From contig JALWKG010000048.1 of NCBI GenBank assembly GCA_027081565.1, positions 1-7,376 on the forward strand: a DNA stretch of 7,376 bases, read 5' to 3'. Origin of the DNA: Helicobacteraceae bacterium (GTDB taxonomy: Bacteria > Campylobacterota > Campylobacteria > Campylobacterales > Sulfurimonadaceae). The translations under genes were made by a program, and so were the position numbers. This document shows positions 5,313-7,376 of this stretch, one piece after another. The stretch's first letter is position 1, and the number at the start of each line of letters is the position of its first letter. A model generated the notes under the pieces. That model saw only the letters and a program-made list of their open reading frames with translations. It made no database searches and was not told the DNA's origin.

Positions 5313-6881
5313 ATGCGATTTAACAGACTGTTATGGTTTCCTTTCGCCTTGACATTAAGTGTACAAGTCAATGCCTTGACACTGCAAGAGAGCGTCTCCG
5401 AAGTTTTAGAGACAAACCCCACAGTGGTAGAGAGACTCAAAAACTATAGAGCCTCTAAAGCAAAAGTAGGTGTTGCAGACTCAGGTTATATGCCAACGAT
5501 CGACCTTGAGACCTCTGTAGGCCGTGAAGAGGGAGGCGTTTTTTTTGAGCGTATTGATCGGACTGGTGACTGGGTATTAGAGCACTCTCTTATACTGCGT
5601 CAAAACCTTTTTGATGGTTTTGGTACCGTTGAACAAGTCAACTATGAAAAGATGCAGACACTTGCTGCTGCGCACAGTTACTTGGAAGTTGCCAACGATA
5701 CATCACTGAAGATGATAAAAAGCTATCTTGATGTCTTACGCGAGTATGAGTTGTTGATCAATGCAAGAGATAATGTGCAAGAGCATCAGAAGATCTATGA
5801 CAAGGTCTTGACTCTTTACAATGGCGGTCTGACAACACTTTCAGAAGTTGAGCGTATTAAAGCATCACTTTCATCAGTAGAAGCGAACCTGATCTTACAA
5901 AAAAACAGTGTTCGGGATGCACAATTTAGCCTCAAACGAGTCTTAGGACGTCTGTTGACACTTGAAGAGTTGGAAGTACCAAATTTCAAGCCTCCTATGC
6001 CTGATAGTTTAGATCAAGCCAGTGCGTATGCTCTAAAATACAACCCATCACTGCAGGTAAGCCGTTTTAACATTAAAAGTGCACAATCACTTCTTAAGCA
6101 AGATAGAAAAAATTTCTATCCTACCTTAGATGCAGAGTTGAGTGCAAATTTTGATGATTATGCCAAAAATGAAAATGCCCGTCAAGATGATCAAGAGTAT
6201 TACAGAGCGATGCTGGTCTTACGGTATAACCTCTACCGTGGTGGTAGTGACAGTGCCAAAAAACAGATCAATATCTCTAAGATCAACCAAGAAGTGGCCA
6301 TACAACAAGACCTTCGTCGACAGACCTTAGAGTCACTGGCACTCGCATGGAACTCTCGAGACCTGTCTATACAGCAGATCCCGATCTTAGAAGATTACTA
6401 TCTTCACTCCAAGCGTACACTAGGTCTCTATATTGATGAATATAACTTTGGTAAACGTTCACTTCTTGATCTGCTTGCTGCACAAAATGATGTGGCCCGT
6501 TCAAATACACAGATCATTGATGCCAACTATAAATTACTTTACTCAGAGTACCGAATTATGGATGCTATGGGCTTGACTATGGCAGCAGTTGTAGGCGATG
6601 TTAATAAGTATTATCAGAATGTTGGACTTCGTGTTGACGAAGAAGCACAAGCAAAGATGAGTGATGAAGAACGTGAAGAAGCACAAAAAGCATCTCAAGA
6701 TACATTACCAATTAAAAACGACATGGACAATGATCATATTGTAGACAGTAAAGACCTTTGTGATAATTCCGAAGCTAACACCAGTGTCAGGGCTTTTGGA
6801 TGTGTGCGTTTTGATGATGGCCTGGATGCTTTAGACACAGCAACAGCAAACGAACCAACTCAAATAGATAATATAAAGTAG
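5313..6881 (+). CDS. TolC-family outer-membrane channel with TSP3-like C-terminus
   Basis: Outer-membrane trimeric channel-tunnel protein, used with an inner-membrane transporter and a membrane-fusion protein for type I secretion or drug efflux. The 522-residue product starts with a Sec signal peptide (MRFNRLLWF, hydrophobic to V-N-A at 19-21). The TolC body shows the family's internal duplication: 'GYMPTIDLE' (59-67) with 'NFYPTLDAE' (268-276), 'LRQNLFDGFG' (95-104) with 'LRYNLYRGGS' (303-312), and 'TTLSEVERIKASL' with 'RSLLDLLAAQNDV'. 'SEYRIMDAMG' (411-420) closes the second repeat. Then comes an acidic, helical linker (about 441-464) and a segment at 469-497 with alternating Asp/Asn (N-D-M-D-N-D...D-S-K-D) and a Cys483/Cys497 pair, like a thrombospondin type 3 calcium-binding repeat; this is not part of classic TolC. 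It shares an operon with the OmpA-like gene 11 bases later. Type I secretion is favoured over efflux because of that neighbour, but no transporter is in view. Confidence 0.9.
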   Translation: MRFNRLLWFPFALTLSVQVNALTLQESVSEVLETNPTVVERLKNYRASKAKVGVADSGYMPTIDLETSVGREEGGVFFERIDRTGDWVLEHSLILRQNLFDGFGTVEQVNYEKMQTLAAAHSYLEVANDTSLKMIKSYLDVLREYELLINARDNVQEHQKIYDKVLTLYNGGLTTLSEVERIKASLSSVEANLILQKNSVRDAQFSLKRVLGRLLTLEELEVPNFKPPMPDSLDQASAYALKYNPSLQVSRFNIKSAQSLLKQDRKNFYPTLDAELSANFDDYAKNENARQDDQEYYRAMLVLRYNLYRGGSDSAKKQINISKINQEVAIQQDLRRQTLESLALAWNSRDLSIQQIPILEDYYLHSKRTLGLYIDEYNFGKRSLLDLLAAQNDVARSNTQIIDANYKLLYSEYRIMDAMGLTMAAVVGDVNKYYQNVGLRVDEEAQAKMSDEEREEAQKASQDTLPIKNDMDNDHIVDSKDLCDNSEANTSVRAFGCVRFDDGLDALDTATANEPTQIDNIK

Positions 6882-6892
6882 AGGATAAGTAG

Positions 6893-7376
6893 ATGATGAA
6901 AATAGCATTAACAACCCTTATAGCCACATTGACGCTGAGTGGTGCTTCTTTGTATGATGATAACTACTCTTTAAAAAAACAGCCTCAAGTCAAAGGGGCT
7001 AAAAAAGCACAATATGCAGAGCATAAAGAGCTGGATGGCAGTTTTTTCCTAGGTGATTTTTTTGACAAGATCATCCGCTATGAACCTGTTTTCTTTGATG
7101 GCGAAAGTATCAGTAGCGGGCAAGAGAGTATTGATAAACTTTTAAAAGATCTCGAGGCTCAGGACTTAAACCGTAGTCGTATCACTGTTATTGGCTATAC
7201 CAATGAGTCAGATGATCCTGATGCAGACAAGGCCGTGAGAACCAATGCCTTTATAGACTTTTTTCAAAATATAGCGACTCATAAAGGGAATGATAAGGTC
7301 TCAGACATCAACCTCTCTAAAAAGCGTTCTGAAGTTGTTTTAAACAAACTTGTTGATGAAAATGTCTCCGAGTCAA
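6893..7376 (+). CDS. OmpA-like domain envelope protein, 3'-truncated by window
   Basis: The first 161 residues are visible and no stop is reached. A signal peptide is likely (MMKIALTTLIATLTLSGAS, cleavage near 17-21). From about residue 64 the sequence follows the OmpA C-terminal peptidoglycan-associating fold: 'EPVFFDGESISSGQESIDKLLKDL' for the first strand and helix, 'SRITVIGYTNE' (95-105) for the strand usually ending in GHTD, and 'LSKKRSEVVLNKLVDENV' (141-158) for the 'LS..RA..V...L...GV' helix. Two oddities: the peptidoglycan-contacting Asp of GHTD is Asn104, and about 26 extra residues separate it from the conserved Arg145. The start has a strong Shine-Dalgarno, GAGGAT (6881-6886), overlapping the last base of the tolC stop; ATG 6896 is a possible alternative. 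It is almost certainly co-transcribed with the TolC gene and may anchor the secretion machinery or a surface protein to the wall (inference). Confidence 0.85.
   Translation, partial: MMKIALTTLIATLTLSGASLYDDNYSLKKQPQVKGAKKAQYAEHKELDGSFFLGDFFDKIIRYEPVFFDGESISSGQESIDKLLKDLEAQDLNRSRITVIGYTNESDDPDADKAVRTNAFIDFFQNIATHKGNDKVSDINLSKKRSEVVLNKLVDENVSES

Overview
The window reads as chromosomal DNA from a Campylobacterota bacterium, most likely a free-living Sulfurimonas- or Sulfurovum-like lineage. This rests on the ubiE-xseA pairing, the style of the proteins, moderate-to-low GC with A/T-rich intergenic DNA, and promoters made of an extended -10 (TGnTATAAT) without a clear -35. No search was run, so the genus is an inference. 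All genes seen are on the + strand.

Positions 1-1911 hold two housekeeping genes. The first is the 3' part of ubiE/menE-type quinone C-methyltransferase, cut by the window start. Seven bases after its stop comes xseA, the large subunit of exonuclease VII, with a TTG start. Positions 1912-2598 hold a promoter and a small FmdE-like protein with a single HxCP motif and no clear function.

Positions 2599-3583 hold an 11-bp tandem repeat, a promoter and a gene for a Cys-rich lipoprotein. I do not recognise its family. It contains a duplicated four-cysteine module and a 14-residue tail repeat, and is the most unusual gene here. Positions 3584-5130 hold the DEAD-box RNA helicase DbpA (23S rRNA/50S assembly), with its own promoter, a 5'-leader stem-loop and a terminator.

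Positions 5131-7376 begin an envelope/secretion operon. A perfect 20-bp palindrome and an extended -10 promoter precede a TolC-family outer-membrane channel with an unusual thrombospondin-type-3-like C-terminal extension. An OmpA-like envelope protein follows 11 bases later and runs off the window. A TolC gene next to an OmpA-domain gene is the arrangement often found in type I secretion loci for large adhesins (LapA/BapA type). The ABC transporter, membrane-fusion protein and substrate would have to lie beyond the window, so that role is inferred.

No tRNA, rRNA, CRISPR array, insertion sequence or phage gene was seen. No gap between genes exceeds about 230 bases.
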